Below are positions 1 to 5,788 of a DNA stretch of 10,747 nucleotides, one piece after another (the stretch's first letter is position 1; each line of letters begins with the position of its first letter). Under the pieces are notes generated by a model. It was not told where the DNA came from, made no database searches, and saw only the letters and a program-made list of their open reading frames with translations. The stretch is taken from NCBI GenBank assembly GCA_004195335.1, contig SDWK01000041.1, positions 1-10,747 on the forward strand, in the 5' to 3' direction. Source of the DNA: Shewanella sp. (GTDB lineage Bacteria; Pseudomonadota; Gammaproteobacteria; Enterobacterales; Shewanellaceae). The position numbers were made by a program, and so were the translations under genes.

Positions 1-21
1 GGAGATGTGTATAAGAGACAG
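1..21 (+). other. Tn5/Nextera mosaic-end adapter remnant
   Basis: Positions 3-21 read AGATGTGTATAAGAGACAG, the exact 19-base Tn5 mosaic end used in Nextera libraries. The two preceding G's match the end of the Nextera read-2 adapter; the read-1 adapter would give TC there. It lies at the very edge of the window with no transposase gene nearby. It is therefore best read as untrimmed adapter at a contig end, and genomic sequence probably begins at about position 22. Confidence 0.93.
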
Positions 22-245
22 AGATAGTAGCGCCCCATATAGGCATCATATTCAGCTCAAACCTGAGATTTGAGCCAGCTCATACGCCAGGCTCTGAAGT
101 GTGTTGCTCTTTTTCACTCTAGGGGGGAAGAGGGGATTTAATTTTATCTGTCAGCTGCTGAGCAGTCCAGTATCTGTTGCCTAAGAGGGAGACAATTTCT
201 CGGTTTGATAAGCATACTAGACGGGTAAGCCTGTGCCGCACAGTT
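22..245. other. Short gene-free stretch with two small hairpins
   Basis: No convincing gene is visible. A plus-strand frame is open from the contig edge to a TAG at 120-122, and could be the tail of a truncated gene, but the peptide is not recognisable. There is an inverted repeat GCTCAAA / TTTGAGC at 55-61 and 69-75. There is also a 13-base palindrome, CTGTGC-C-GCACAG, at 231-243, followed on the plus strand by TTTT. The second lies just past the stop of the CsrA-like gene. It could terminate a plus-strand transcript entering from the left or form the 3' hairpin of the CsrA-like mRNA. Confidence 0.35.
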
Positions 246-422
246 TTACTCTTCGAGCTGAAGTATCTCACTTCGATAGATATCTATCGAACTGTCAGCA
301 TCGATTCCGATTCGGTTATCGGCATAAACATTGATTTCTATGTCTTTTAATTTCTTACCATTTTCATCATAGACATTGGTCATGATAACTGAAGTATTAG
401 TCTTTCTCGTTAGAATAAGCAT
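246..422 (-). CDS. Divergent CsrA/RsmA-family RNA-binding protein (58 aa)
   Basis: CsrA proteins are small homodimers that bind GGA motifs in mRNA leaders and control translation and stability. The protein opens with MLILTR, the hallmark beta-1 strand of CsrA including Leu4 and Arg6. It ends with NRIGIDADSSIDIYRSEIL, matching the beta-4/beta-5 part of E. coli CsrA (VRIGVNAPKEVSVHREEIY). Arg50 aligns with the RNA-contacting Arg44 of E. coli. Between them the sequence diverges: the beta-2/beta-3 turn is expanded by roughly ten residues (about 15-27, TNVYDENGKKLKD), and the beta-3/beta-4 loop that normally carries GVKGNQ is shortened. A strong GGAGG Shine-Dalgarno (431-427) lies 4 bases before the ATG. 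A weak promoter with TTGAAC (484-479), a 17-base spacer and TACACC (461-456) is possible. It is divergent from the PhnA-domain gene. It is unlikely to be the housekeeping csrA, which is far better conserved; it is probably an accessory paralogue. Confidence 0.82.
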   Translation of the reverse strand: MLILTRKTNTSVIMTNVYDENGKKLKDIEINVYADNRIGIDADSSIDIYRSEILQLEE

Positions 423-470
423 ATGACCTCCCTGTGCATATTTCGCTGTCTTCTAGGTGTAGCAGTGAAG

Positions 471-484
471 TTGAAATTGTTCAA
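471..484. promoter_or_regulatory. Palindromic site TTGAA-N4-TTCAA, possible FNR/EtrA-like operator
   Basis: TTGAA (471-475) and TTCAA (480-484) form a perfect inverted repeat with a 4-base centre. The layout equals the FNR/EtrA consensus TTGAT-N4-ATCAA with one symmetrical mismatch in each arm. It lies between the divergent CsrA-like and PhnA-domain genes and overlaps the putative -35 of the CsrA-like gene. The regulator is an inference. Confidence 0.25.
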
Positions 485-518
485 TGTGAAAATCTTTGAT
501 ATGTGTCATGAAGCAAGC

Positions 519-540
519 ACTGCCAGCATGGGCTGGCTGT
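519..540 (+). other. Hairpin in the leader upstream of the PhnA-domain gene
   Basis: GCCAGC (522-527) pairs with GCTGGC (532-537) around a 4-base loop, and AC/GT extend it across one T-T mismatch. It is followed by TGTTTT, so it could be a weak plus-strand terminator insulating the gene from upstream transcription. It could equally be an operator, since it abuts the -35 region of the next promoter. No poly-T run supports a strong terminator. Confidence 0.3.
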
Positions 541-557
541 TTTGAATCGGCTCAATA

Positions 558-566
558 TGTTATAGT
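558..566 (+). promoter_or_regulatory. Extended -10 promoter for the PhnA-domain gene
   Basis: TGTTATAGT is a TG-N-TATAGT extended -10 element, about 40 bases before the ATG at 608. No good -35 hexamer lies at the right distance (TTGAAT at 542-547 gives only a 13-base spacer), as is common for extended -10 promoters. Transcription would start near 573. The same nine bases occur upstream of gltS. Confidence 0.45.
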
Positions 567-607
567 GCCGCGCATTATTGAGACCCGTTTAGATAGAAGA
601 GAAAGAG

Positions 608-1186
608 ATGACTAAAGAACTTTTAAGCCGCTGTGGTGGCAAGTGTGAATTATGTGGTGGCGAATCAAATTTAGCCTCCTTTGAGCTACCTGAGTCGAAG
701 GGTTACGGTGATGCACGTATCATGATTTGTGATACGTGTACTGGTCAGATCTCGAATCCAGCAACTATCGACATGAACCACTGGCGTTGTCTCAATGACA
801 GCATGTGGAGTCAGGTTCCGCCAGTTCAGGTTATGGCTTACCGTATGCTAAAGCAGATAAGTTCAGAAGCTTGGGCTCGTGACCTATTTGATATGCTTTA
901 CCTCGATGAAGACATGCAAGCATGGGCTGAAGCGGGTATCGAAGAGGTCGATGAAGATTTTGTGCCACATAAAGACAGTAATGGTTCAGTCTTAGAGGCA
1001 GGTGATAACGTGGTTATCATTAAAGATCTAAACGTTAAGGGCACCACGTTTACCGCTAAACGCGGCACAACCGTTCGTGGTATCTCGTTGACGAATAATC
1101 CAGAGCATATCGAAGGTCGTGTGAACGGTACTCGTATTGTTATCTTGACCTGCTTCGTTAAGAAAGTGATGCCAAACGAAGAGTAA
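608..1186 (+). CDS. PhnA domain-containing protein (zinc ribbon plus PhnA domain)
   Basis: This is a PhnA-type protein of 192 aa. An N-terminal zinc-ribbon has CxxC at Cys13/Cys16 and CxxC at Cys41/Cys44, with an extra Cys9. After a middle segment comes the compact PhnA domain at about 123-188 (DSNG...GDNVVIIKDLNVKG...RGTTVRGI...VKKV), a small beta-barrel-like fold. The E. coli namesake (PhnA/YjdM, 111 aa) consists of the same ribbon and C-terminal domain without the longer linker. Despite the name, the family is not required for phosphonate breakdown, and its molecular function is unsettled. The ATG is preceded by a purine-rich stretch (592-607) rather than a textbook Shine-Dalgarno. It appears monocistronic, with its own extended -10 promoter and a downstream stem-loop. 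Confidence 0.9.
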   Translation: MTKELLSRCGGKCELCGGESNLASFELPESKGYGDARIMICDTCTGQISNPATIDMNHWRCLNDSMWSQVPPVQVMAYRMLKQISSEAWARDLFDMLYLDEDMQAWAEAGIEEVDEDFVPHKDSNGSVLEAGDNVVIIKDLNVKGTTFTAKRGTTVRGISLTNNPEHIEGRVNGTRIVILTCFVKKVMPNEE

Positions 1187-1218
1187 GTCGGACATAGAGA
1201 TAATACTCAACTGACTTT

Positions 1219-1258
1219 AAAGCCGCCGTTATCAAATCGATTTCGGTGGCTTTATCAT
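1219..1258 (+). terminator. Terminator after the PhnA-domain gene
   Basis: AAAGCCGCCG (1219-1228) pairs with CGGTGGCTTT (1244-1253), ten pairs with one G-T wobble, around a 15-base loop that itself contains the palindrome AAATCGATTT. The following bases are TTATCATTT (T-rich, not a pure T run). It separates the PhnA-domain gene from the YaiI gene. Confidence 0.6.
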
Positions 1259-1278
1259 TTCTATAGCTTGGGTATAAT
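1251..1278 (+). promoter_or_regulatory. Possible promoter for the YaiI-family gene
   Basis: A perfect TATAAT -10 lies at 1273-1278, about 48 bases before the ATG. A weak -35 (TTTATC, 1251-1256) overlaps the end of the preceding terminator with 16-base spacing. The transcribed leader would hold a small inverted repeat, TGCAC (1293-1297) / GTGCA (1306-1310). Confidence 0.45.
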
Positions 1279-1325
1279 TAAAACGTTTAACTTGCACTGG
1301 TGAACGTGCATTTTAGGAGAAAAGT

Positions 1326-1781
1326 ATGAAAATTTGGGTCGATGCAGATGCTTGCCCTGGGGTAATTAAAGAGATGTTGTTTAGGGTTGCGGATAGGGCG
1401 AAAGTGGAGGTTACCTTAGTGGCAAACCACACCCTGCGTATCCCGCCTTCTCGTTTTATCAAGATGGTGACGGTGCCTTCTGGCTTCGATGTGGCCGATG
1501 ATGAGATTGTTAAGCGTCTCGACGCCGGGGATCTGGTTATCACTGCCGATATACCACTCGCATCGGAAGTGATAGATAAAGGCGGTGTTGCCTTAAATCC
1601 CCGTGGTGAGCTCTATACCGTGCAGAACATAAAAGCGATTCTAAATATGCGGGACTTTATGGATACCATGCGAGCCAGTGGAGTTCAAACCGGTGGACCC
1701 GCAGCGATAGGGGCAAGCGATAAACAAGCCTTTGGTAATCAGTTAGATCGCTTTGTCACAAAACATCATAAGCCTGTTTAA
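1326..1781 (+). CDS. yaiI: YaiI/YqxD family protein (DUF188, PIN-like)
   Basis: This 151-aa protein matches the DUF188/UPF0178 family, whose E. coli member YaiI has nearly the same length. The family signature [12 protein letters not shown] opens the protein (Asp6 and Asp8). It is followed by ADDEIV (57-62), [11 protein letters not shown] (69-79), NPRGELY (91-97), a GGP turn (123-125) and FGNQLDR (136-142). The clustered acidic residues fit the PIN-like nuclease fold assigned to the family. An actual nuclease substrate is not established, so this is a family assignment and not a function. The start is supported by TAGGAGA (1314-1320) at good spacing. No partner gene is visible. Its transcript probably ends in the following spacer, where only a weak GAATGC/GCATTC hairpin (1784-1815) was seen. 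Confidence 0.92.
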   Translation: MKIWVDADACPGVIKEMLFRVADRAKVEVTLVANHTLRIPPSRFIKMVTVPSGFDVADDEIVKRLDAGDLVITADIPLASEVIDKGGVALNPRGELYTVQNIKAILNMRDFMDTMRASGVQTGGPAAIGASDKQAFGNQLDRFVTKHHKPV

Positions 1782-2052
1782 GCGAATGCCTATAATTTTT
1801 TAGCTTAGAGCATTCCTTGGGAGTCACTGGCTATTTCCTGAGGCTCTGATATTTACTCTTTTAATCTGTCTTTGCTGAACCTCTAACTGAATAACTGCTC
1901 CATTGTCGGCTCTGGAGCCCTCATTCCATCGTGTTTTCTCTTCTTCTCTTCCTGTTTATCTCTTTTCTCTCTGAATTGTCGTTATTGCTCCTCACTACTC
2001 ACCTAGTCGTGATGCTGCACTAGTTTAGCTTTGGCTAAATCATTGTCGGTTC

Positions 2053-2083
2053 ACATTTTTTACATGGAAATTACATTTTTTAC
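2053..2083 (+). repeat. Direct repeat ACATTTTTTAC x2
   Basis: ACATTTTTTAC occurs at 2053-2063 and again at 2073-2083, offset by exactly 20 bases (about two helical turns). It lies immediately upstream of the putative -35 of psuK. The phased T tracts could act as a curved UP-like element or as tandem binding sites. Confidence 0.6.
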
Positions 2084-2112
2084 TTGAAGTTTATCTTTAT
2101 TGGGCATATTTT
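2084..2112 (+). promoter_or_regulatory. Putative psuKG promoter
   Basis: TTGAAG (2084-2089) as -35 and TATTTT (2107-2112) as -10 are separated by 17 bases, each matching 4 of 6 consensus positions. Transcription would start near 2118, at the left edge of the palindrome cluster. The TTG at 2084 is in frame with psuK but reads better as a -35 element than as a start codon, since no Shine-Dalgarno precedes it. Confidence 0.4.
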
Positions 2113-2116
2113 AACT

Positions 2117-2161
2117 CCAAGCTTAAACTTAAGTTTGGTATCCAAACAAATGTTTGTTTGG
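2117..2161. promoter_or_regulatory. Cluster of palindromic operators before psuK
   Basis: Half-sites of the type CCAAAC / GTTTGG alternate across 45 bases: CCAAGC (2117), GTTTGG (2133-2138), CCAAAC (2142-2147) and GTTTGG (2156-2161). They make a perfect 12-base palindrome AAACTTAAGTTT (2125-2136). A second inverted repeat has 9-base arms, CCAAACAAA (2142-2150) and TTTGTTTGG (2153-2161), around TG. The two centres lie 21 bases apart, about two turns of DNA. Being between promoter and start codon, the cluster is placed to repress psuKG. The HTH domain of PsuK itself is the obvious candidate ligand, by inference. Confidence 0.55.
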
Positions 2162-2182
2162 CGTGTAACCTGGATAATCAAG

Positions 2183-3274
2183 ATGACAGAACGCGAACTA
2201 GAGATACTGGCACTACTTAAACAAGATCCATTCATTGCGCAACAAAGCTTGGCCGATCAGTTAGGCATCAGCCGATCCGCGGTTGCCGGGCATATCATGA
2301 ACCTCACCAATAAAGGGGTTATTCGAGGCAAGGGCTATATTTTAGCCGAGTCTCGTTATGCGGTGGTCATCGGGGGGGCCAATATGGATATTCTTGGTCG
2401 TCCGTTAAACGCATTGCAAGTTGGCGATTCTAATCCTGGCAGTGTGAGCTGCTCTCCCGGAGGTGTCGGGCGTAATATCGCCGAGAACTTAGCAAGGTTA
2501 GGTTCGCAAACACGATTGATCAGCGCCGTAGGTAAAGATACTTATGGGCAGATGATCGTGAGTCAATGTCAGCAAGCTGGTATCGATATGAAAGGCTGCT
2601 TGCAGCTCAATGATGCCAATACCTCTACTTACCTTTCGGTGCTCGATGGTGACAGCGACATGCATGTTGCTATCAATGACATGGCTATATTAGAACGTTT
2701 GAGCGTCGAAGTGCTTAAGGCACAGGAAGAGCTGTTAAGGCGCGCAGATCTTATTATTCTGGATGCCAACTTATCCGCCGAATCATTGGAATATCTGCTC
2801 AATAACTTCTCAGATAGACCCATCTTTGTTGATACAGTTTCTTGTGTTAAAGCCAAGAAAATCAAGCCATTTTTAAGCTCTGTTCATACATTGAAACCGA
2901 ATCTTAAAGAGGCCGAACAGCTCTCAGGGATCATCATCGAAGATTATAGTGAGCTACCGGGTTTAGCTAACTGGTTCCATAACCAGGGGGTTAAGCGCAT
3001 CTTCCTCAGTCTGGGTAGTGATGGTGTCTTTTACAGTGATGAAGGGGCTCAAGCCCTTATTCCTGCCATCCCAATAGCAATGATTAATGCCAACGGGGCA
3101 GGGGATGCATTTCTTGCCGGTCTTGCTCATGGCTGGATCCAGGAATGGGGCATAGAGCAATCCACTAAATTTGCTATGGCCGCAGCCGTCGTGGCCCTGT
3201 CACACCTTGCGACCATTAATCCAAATATGTCAGAAATTTCAGTAAACCGAATTATCAAGGAGTCAACATGTTAG
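2183..3274 (+). CDS. psuK: Pseudouridine kinase with N-terminal HTH domain
   Basis: It phosphorylates pseudouridine to pseudouridine 5'-phosphate, the substrate of the adjacent PsuG. The 363-aa protein has a winged helix-turn-helix at about residues 1-52 (LADQLGISRSAVAGHIMNL) and then a PfkB/ribokinase domain. The kinase shows the nucleoside-binding strand VVIGGANMDI (61-70), PfkB signature 1 GGVGRNIAENLARLG (93-107), KPNLKEAEQLSG (238-249), and signature 2 NANGAGDAF with catalytic Asp308. E. coli PsuK has only the kinase (313 aa), while its paralogue YeiI has this HTH-kinase layout at 362 aa. The specificity here rests on the overlap with psuG. ATG 2183 is preferred: upstream in-frame starts (TTG 2084, ATG 2150) add residues unlike the family and fall within promoter and operator DNA. 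The ribosome site is weak (GGA about 12 bases upstream). The last 7 bases overlap psuG. Confidence 0.88.
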   Translation: MTERELEILALLKQDPFIAQQSLADQLGISRSAVAGHIMNLTNKGVIRGKGYILAESRYAVVIGGANMDILGRPLNALQVGDSNPGSVSCSPGGVGRNIAENLARLGSQTRLISAVGKDTYGQMIVSQCQQAGIDMKGCLQLNDANTSTYLSVLDGDSDMHVAINDMAILERLSVEVLKAQEELLRRADLIILDANLSAESLEYLLNNFSDRPIFVDTVSCVKAKKIKPFLSSVHTLKPNLKEAEQLSGIIIEDYSELPGLANWFHNQGVKRIFLSLGSDGVFYSDEGAQALIPAIPIAMINANGAGDAFLAGLAHGWIQEWGIEQSTKFAMAAAVVALSHLATINPNMSEISVNRIIKESTC

Positions 3275-4182
3275 AGCAGTACCTAGATATTAATCCAGAA
3301 GTCGCAGCGGCAATTGCAGCAGGAAAGCCAGTTGTTGCACTGGAGTCTACGATTATTTCACACGGAATGCCTTATCCGCAAAACGTGGAAACGGCCCTCA
3401 AAGTTGAGCAGATAATTCGTGATAATGGCGCAGTTCCTGCGACGATAGCCATTTTAAAAGGGCGATTGAAAGTGGGCATGACTCATGAGGAGATCGAATA
3501 TTTAGGTAAGGCAGGTTTAGATGTCATTAAAACCAGTCGCCGCGATATTCCCTTTATTGTTGCTAAGCAGGTCGATGGTGCGACTACTGTTGCCTCTACC
3601 ATGATTTTGGCTCAAATGGCGGGTATTAAAGTATTTGCTACAGGCGGTGTCGGTGGTGTTCACCGTGGTGCACAACAGACATTTGATATCTCGGCCGATC
3701 TTCAAGAGTTAGCTAATACCGATGTGGCGGTAATTTGTGCCGGCGCTAAATCTATTTTGGATATCGGCCTGACTCTGGAGTATTTAGAGACTCAGGGCGT
3801 GCCGGTTATCGGCTATCAAACCGATACATTACCCGCTTTCTACACGCGTGAAAGTGAGTTTGGTGTCGATTATAGACTCGATACGGCCGAGCAGATTGCC
3901 ACGGCAATGAAAGCCAAGTGGGAGATGGGATTAAAAGGTGGTGTTGTTATTGCTAATCCGATCCCGGCAGAGTATCAGCTCGATCGCGGTATGATCGATA
4001 AGGTGATCATTGACGCCGTTGCCGAGATGGACAGCAAAGGGATATCGGGTAAAGAGTCGACACCTTTCTTGCTAGCTAAAGTGGCAGAAAAAACAGAAGG
4101 CTCCAGCCTGAAAGCCAACATTGAGCTTGTGTTTAATAATGCTAAATTGGCTGCCAATATTGCCGTTGAGTATGCGAAGTAA
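3268..4182 (+). CDS. psuG: Pseudouridine-5'-phosphate glycosidase
   Basis: It reversibly cleaves the C-C glycosidic bond of pseudouridine 5'-phosphate, giving uracil and ribose 5-phosphate in the cytoplasm. The 304 aa are close to E. coli PsuG (312). The family block ALESTIISHGMPYPQN (24-39) carries Glu26. Lys88 lies in DVIKTSRRD and Lys161 in CAGAKSILDIG. With a five-residue offset these correspond, as I recall the E. coli enzyme, to Glu31, Lys93 and the Schiff-base Lys166. The metal-site region FDISADL (139-145) and the glycine-rich ATGGVGGVHRG (124-134) are intact. Translation starts inside the end of psuK (7-base overlap) from a strong AAGGAG (3257-3262) five bases upstream, so the two genes form a coupled operon. 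Two terminators follow at once. Confidence 0.95.
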   Translation: MLEQYLDINPEVAAAIAAGKPVVALESTIISHGMPYPQNVETALKVEQIIRDNGAVPATIAILKGRLKVGMTHEEIEYLGKAGLDVIKTSRRDIPFIVAKQVDGATTVASTMILAQMAGIKVFATGGVGGVHRGAQQTFDISADLQELANTDVAVICAGAKSILDIGLTLEYLETQGVPVIGYQTDTLPAFYTRESEFGVDYRLDTAEQIATAMKAKWEMGLKGGVVIANPIPAEYQLDRGMIDKVIIDAVAEMDSKGISGKESTPFLLAKVAEKTEGSSLKANIELVFNNAKLAANIAVEYAK

Positions 4183-4188
4183 ATAGAC

Positions 4189-4218
4189 AAAAATGTCTGT
4201 TTAATTCAGACATTTTTT
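4189..4218 (+). terminator. Intrinsic terminator 1 after psuG
   Basis: AAAAATGTCTG (4189-4199) and CAGACATTTTT (4207-4217) form an 11-bp perfect stem with a 7-base loop ending in a T run, starting 7 bases after the psuG stop. The symmetrical A and T runs would allow function in either direction. Confidence 0.85.
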
Positions 4219-4226
4219 GTAAATTG

Positions 4227-4252
4227 AAGAGGCGCCTAAGGGCGTCTTTTTT
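4227..4252 (+). terminator. Intrinsic terminator 2 after psuG
   Basis: AGGCGCC (4230-4236) pairs with GGCGTCT (4241-4247), with one G-T wobble and a TAAG loop, followed by T4248-T4252. This is a classic GC-rich stem plus U tract. It is a second, back-to-back terminator for psuKG. Confidence 0.87.
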
Positions 4253-4405
4253 GTGTTCAGTTTTTGTTGAATTAGGTTAACTCAGACCCCATTTTGTTTG
4301 GGAAAAAGAAGGAGGAAAGAAGTAACTGTTTTTCAAACTATCAGTAACGCGCCAGGACGTAATTTCTGAGCTTAAAGAGAAGGTATTTGGTTTAATATTC
4401 AATTC

Positions 4406-4433
4406 TTGTCTAGGATTAGTGTACAGATATTAA
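4406..4433 (+). promoter_or_regulatory. Weak promoter candidate for the symporter gene
   Basis: TTGTCT (4406-4411) and TATTAA (4428-4433) are separated by 16 bases, each matching 4 of 6 consensus positions. Transcription would begin near 4440, just before the GGAG ribosome site. The TTG at 4406 is in frame with the CDS but is better explained as part of this element. The rest of 4253-4405 shows no clear feature. Confidence 0.3.
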
Positions 4434-4456
4434 TCTGCCTGGCGGAGATAAAACTG

Positions 4457-5740
4457 ATGAAGCTACATTGGCAGATCTTGATCGCCATCTTACTGGCTCT
4501 CTTAGTCGGTATTGTGACTGTTCCCGAAAGTGCGATTTATGAAATTTATGATTTCATCGGCACTATGTTTCTCAATGCCCTCAAGATGGTGATAGTACCT
4601 CTGATCATGTCATCGATTATCTCGAGTATGGCCGGTCTTAACCATGGCGATAGTTTAGGGCGCCTTGGGCTAAAGACCTTGGCTTATTACACGATGACCA
4701 GCCTGTTAGCCATCTTAATCGGCTTGACCTTAGTCAATATTACTCTGCCGGGGATTATCGATGGGCAACCCGCGGGAGAGTTACTCAATCTCAATACCAA
4801 CAGCGCTGAGGTGGCGTCGACGCTAAGTCAGGTAGAGGGACGTGGCAGTAAAGATCTGGTTGAGATCTTTGTCAGAATGATCCCGACTAATATTGTTGAA
4901 GCGGCCAGTGAAGGGCAGATGTTAGGGCTTATCTTTTTCAGTTTGTTGTTTGGTTTCTTTATGGGACGGGTCGAGGGGCGCAGAGGAGAGGTATTAAGGG
5001 ATTTTTGGAAAGGCGTCGCCAAAACTATGGTGCTTATTACTCAGTTTGTACTTAAGTTTGCTCCTCTGGGAATATTTGCTTTGATTGCAAAGACGGTAAG
5101 TGCGACAGGGTTTAATGCTTTTGAGCCTATGTTGGTATTTCTGTTTACTGTCATTATTTCCCTGGCACTGCACGCATTTATTGTTTTACCACTGCTGCTT
5201 AAATTTATTGGCAGAGTAAGTCCCATAAAGCAGATTGTTGCTATGTCACCGGCGATGTTAATGGCGTTTTCAACGGCCTCCTCCTCTGCGACTCTACCAT
5301 TGACCATGCAGTGCATACAAAAGCGAGCTGGAGTGTCGAGAAAAACCGCCAGCTTTGTTTTACCTTTAGGCGCGACGGTCAACATGGATGGCACGGCGCT
5401 TTATGAGTGCGTGGCGGCGATGTTTATTGCTCAAGCCTATGGTTTAGAACTCGGATTTATCACCCAGTTTACCATTGTGATCGTGGCATTACTGACTTCA
5501 ATTGGGGTCGCGGGTATTCCGGCTGCAAGTCTGGTGGCCATTACTGTGATTTTAGGGGCAATAGGTTTGCCTCTTGAAGCGATAGGTTTATTACTGGTGA
5601 CAGATAGAATACTCGATATGCTACGAACGGCGGTCAACGTGTTCAGTGATGCTTGCGGTACTGTGATAATCGCTAAATCCGAGGGAGAATCTTGGGTGCT
5701 CAATCAAGGCAGTGAAGTGACTGAAGAAGTGGGGGATTGA
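4457..5740 (+). CDS. Dicarboxylate/amino acid:cation symporter (GltP/GltT type, DAACS family)
   Basis: This inner-membrane elevator-type transporter is predicted to import glutamate/aspartate with Na+ or H+. The 427-aa chain begins MKLHWQILIAILLALLVGI, a first membrane helix. Family hallmarks follow in order: the HP1 serine motif STASSSATLP (272-281), the TM7 motif NMDGT (309-313), HP2 SIGVAGIP (348-355), and TM8 with Asp387, Arg390, Thr391, Asn394 and Asp398. Arg390 and Asp394-type positions in archaeal GltPh bind the acidic side chain and amino group. The spacing D-MLRTAV-N-VFS-D here equals that of aspartate/glutamate carriers, whereas DctA lacks this arrangement, so an amino acid is the likelier substrate. 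ATG 4457 is chosen because GGAG (4443-4446) lies 9 bases upstream. An in-frame TTG 17 codons earlier has no ribosome site and would add residues before the first membrane helix. Confidence 0.9.
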   Translation: MKLHWQILIAILLALLVGIVTVPESAIYEIYDFIGTMFLNALKMVIVPLIMSSIISSMAGLNHGDSLGRLGLKTLAYYTMTSLLAILIGLTLVNITLPGIIDGQPAGELLNLNTNSAEVASTLSQVEGRGSKDLVEIFVRMIPTNIVEAASEGQMLGLIFFSLLFGFFMGRVEGRRGEVLRDFWKGVAKTMVLITQFVLKFAPLGIFALIAKTVSATGFNAFEPMLVFLFTVIISLALHAFIVLPLLLKFIGRVSPIKQIVAMSPAMLMAFSTASSSATLPLTMQCIQKRAGVSRKTASFVLPLGATVNMDGTALYECVAAMFIAQAYGLELGFITQFTIVIVALLTSIGVAGIPAASLVAITVILGAIGLPLEAIGLLLVTDRILDMLRTAVNVFSDACGTVIIAKSEGESWVLNQGSEVTEEVGD

Positions 5741-5741
5741 C

Positions 5742-5777
5742 CGCGACTTATTATCTGATAGCAGACGATAAGTCACG
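5742..5777. terminator. Hairpin between convergent symporter and cyclase genes
   Basis: GACTTAT (5745-5751) pairs with ATAAGTC (5768-5774). CG/CG extend the base across one mismatch, and TCT/AGA continue inside it, giving a long imperfect stem that fills the 48-base gap between the two stop codons. A smaller AAAAC-AGT-GTTTT hairpin (5778-5790) adjoins it and overlaps the cyclase stop. A bidirectional terminator is likely from position, although no good T run follows on either strand. Confidence 0.45.
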
Positions 5778-5788
5778 AAAACAGTGTT

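Larger units (their letters stand above)
1782..2182 (+). other. Spacer upstream of psuK: pyrimidine tract, hairpins, promoter, operators
   Basis: No gene is visible. From left to right it holds: a weak GAATGC/GCATTC hairpin (1784-1815); a small hairpin GGCTC-TG-GAGCC (1908-1919); a strongly pyrimidine-rich plus strand at about 1930-1974; a TTTAGC/GCTAAA hairpin (2024-2039); two copies of CATTGTCGG (1901-1909 and 2041-2049); and an 11-base direct repeat (2053-2083). The psuK promoter and a palindrome cluster lie at the right end and are listed separately. Confidence 0.6.

Noticed and set aside
1-21. Natural Tn5-type transposon end
   Set aside because: It is the engineered hyperactive mosaic end at the contig edge, preceded by adapter bases, with no IS50 or transposase sequence.
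22-245. CsrB-like small RNA, from several GGA/GGGGA motifs near the CsrA-like gene
   Set aside because: Too few motifs, not in hairpin loops, and no promoter; the G-rich runs are not enough evidence.
2084-2182. Longer psuK start at TTG 2084 (33 extra residues) or at ATG 2150
   Set aside because: No ribosome site before either codon; the extra residues do not resemble the HTH-kinase family; the DNA reads better as -35, -10 and palindromic operators.
4406-4456. Longer symporter start at TTG 4406
   Set aside because: No Shine-Dalgarno; 17 extra residues precede the usual first helix; ATG 4457 has GGAG at proper spacing.
5041-5394. 117-aa minus-strand ORF opposite the symporter gene
   Set aside because: Antisense shadow of a clearly coding gene; composition is not protein-like and there is no ribosome site.
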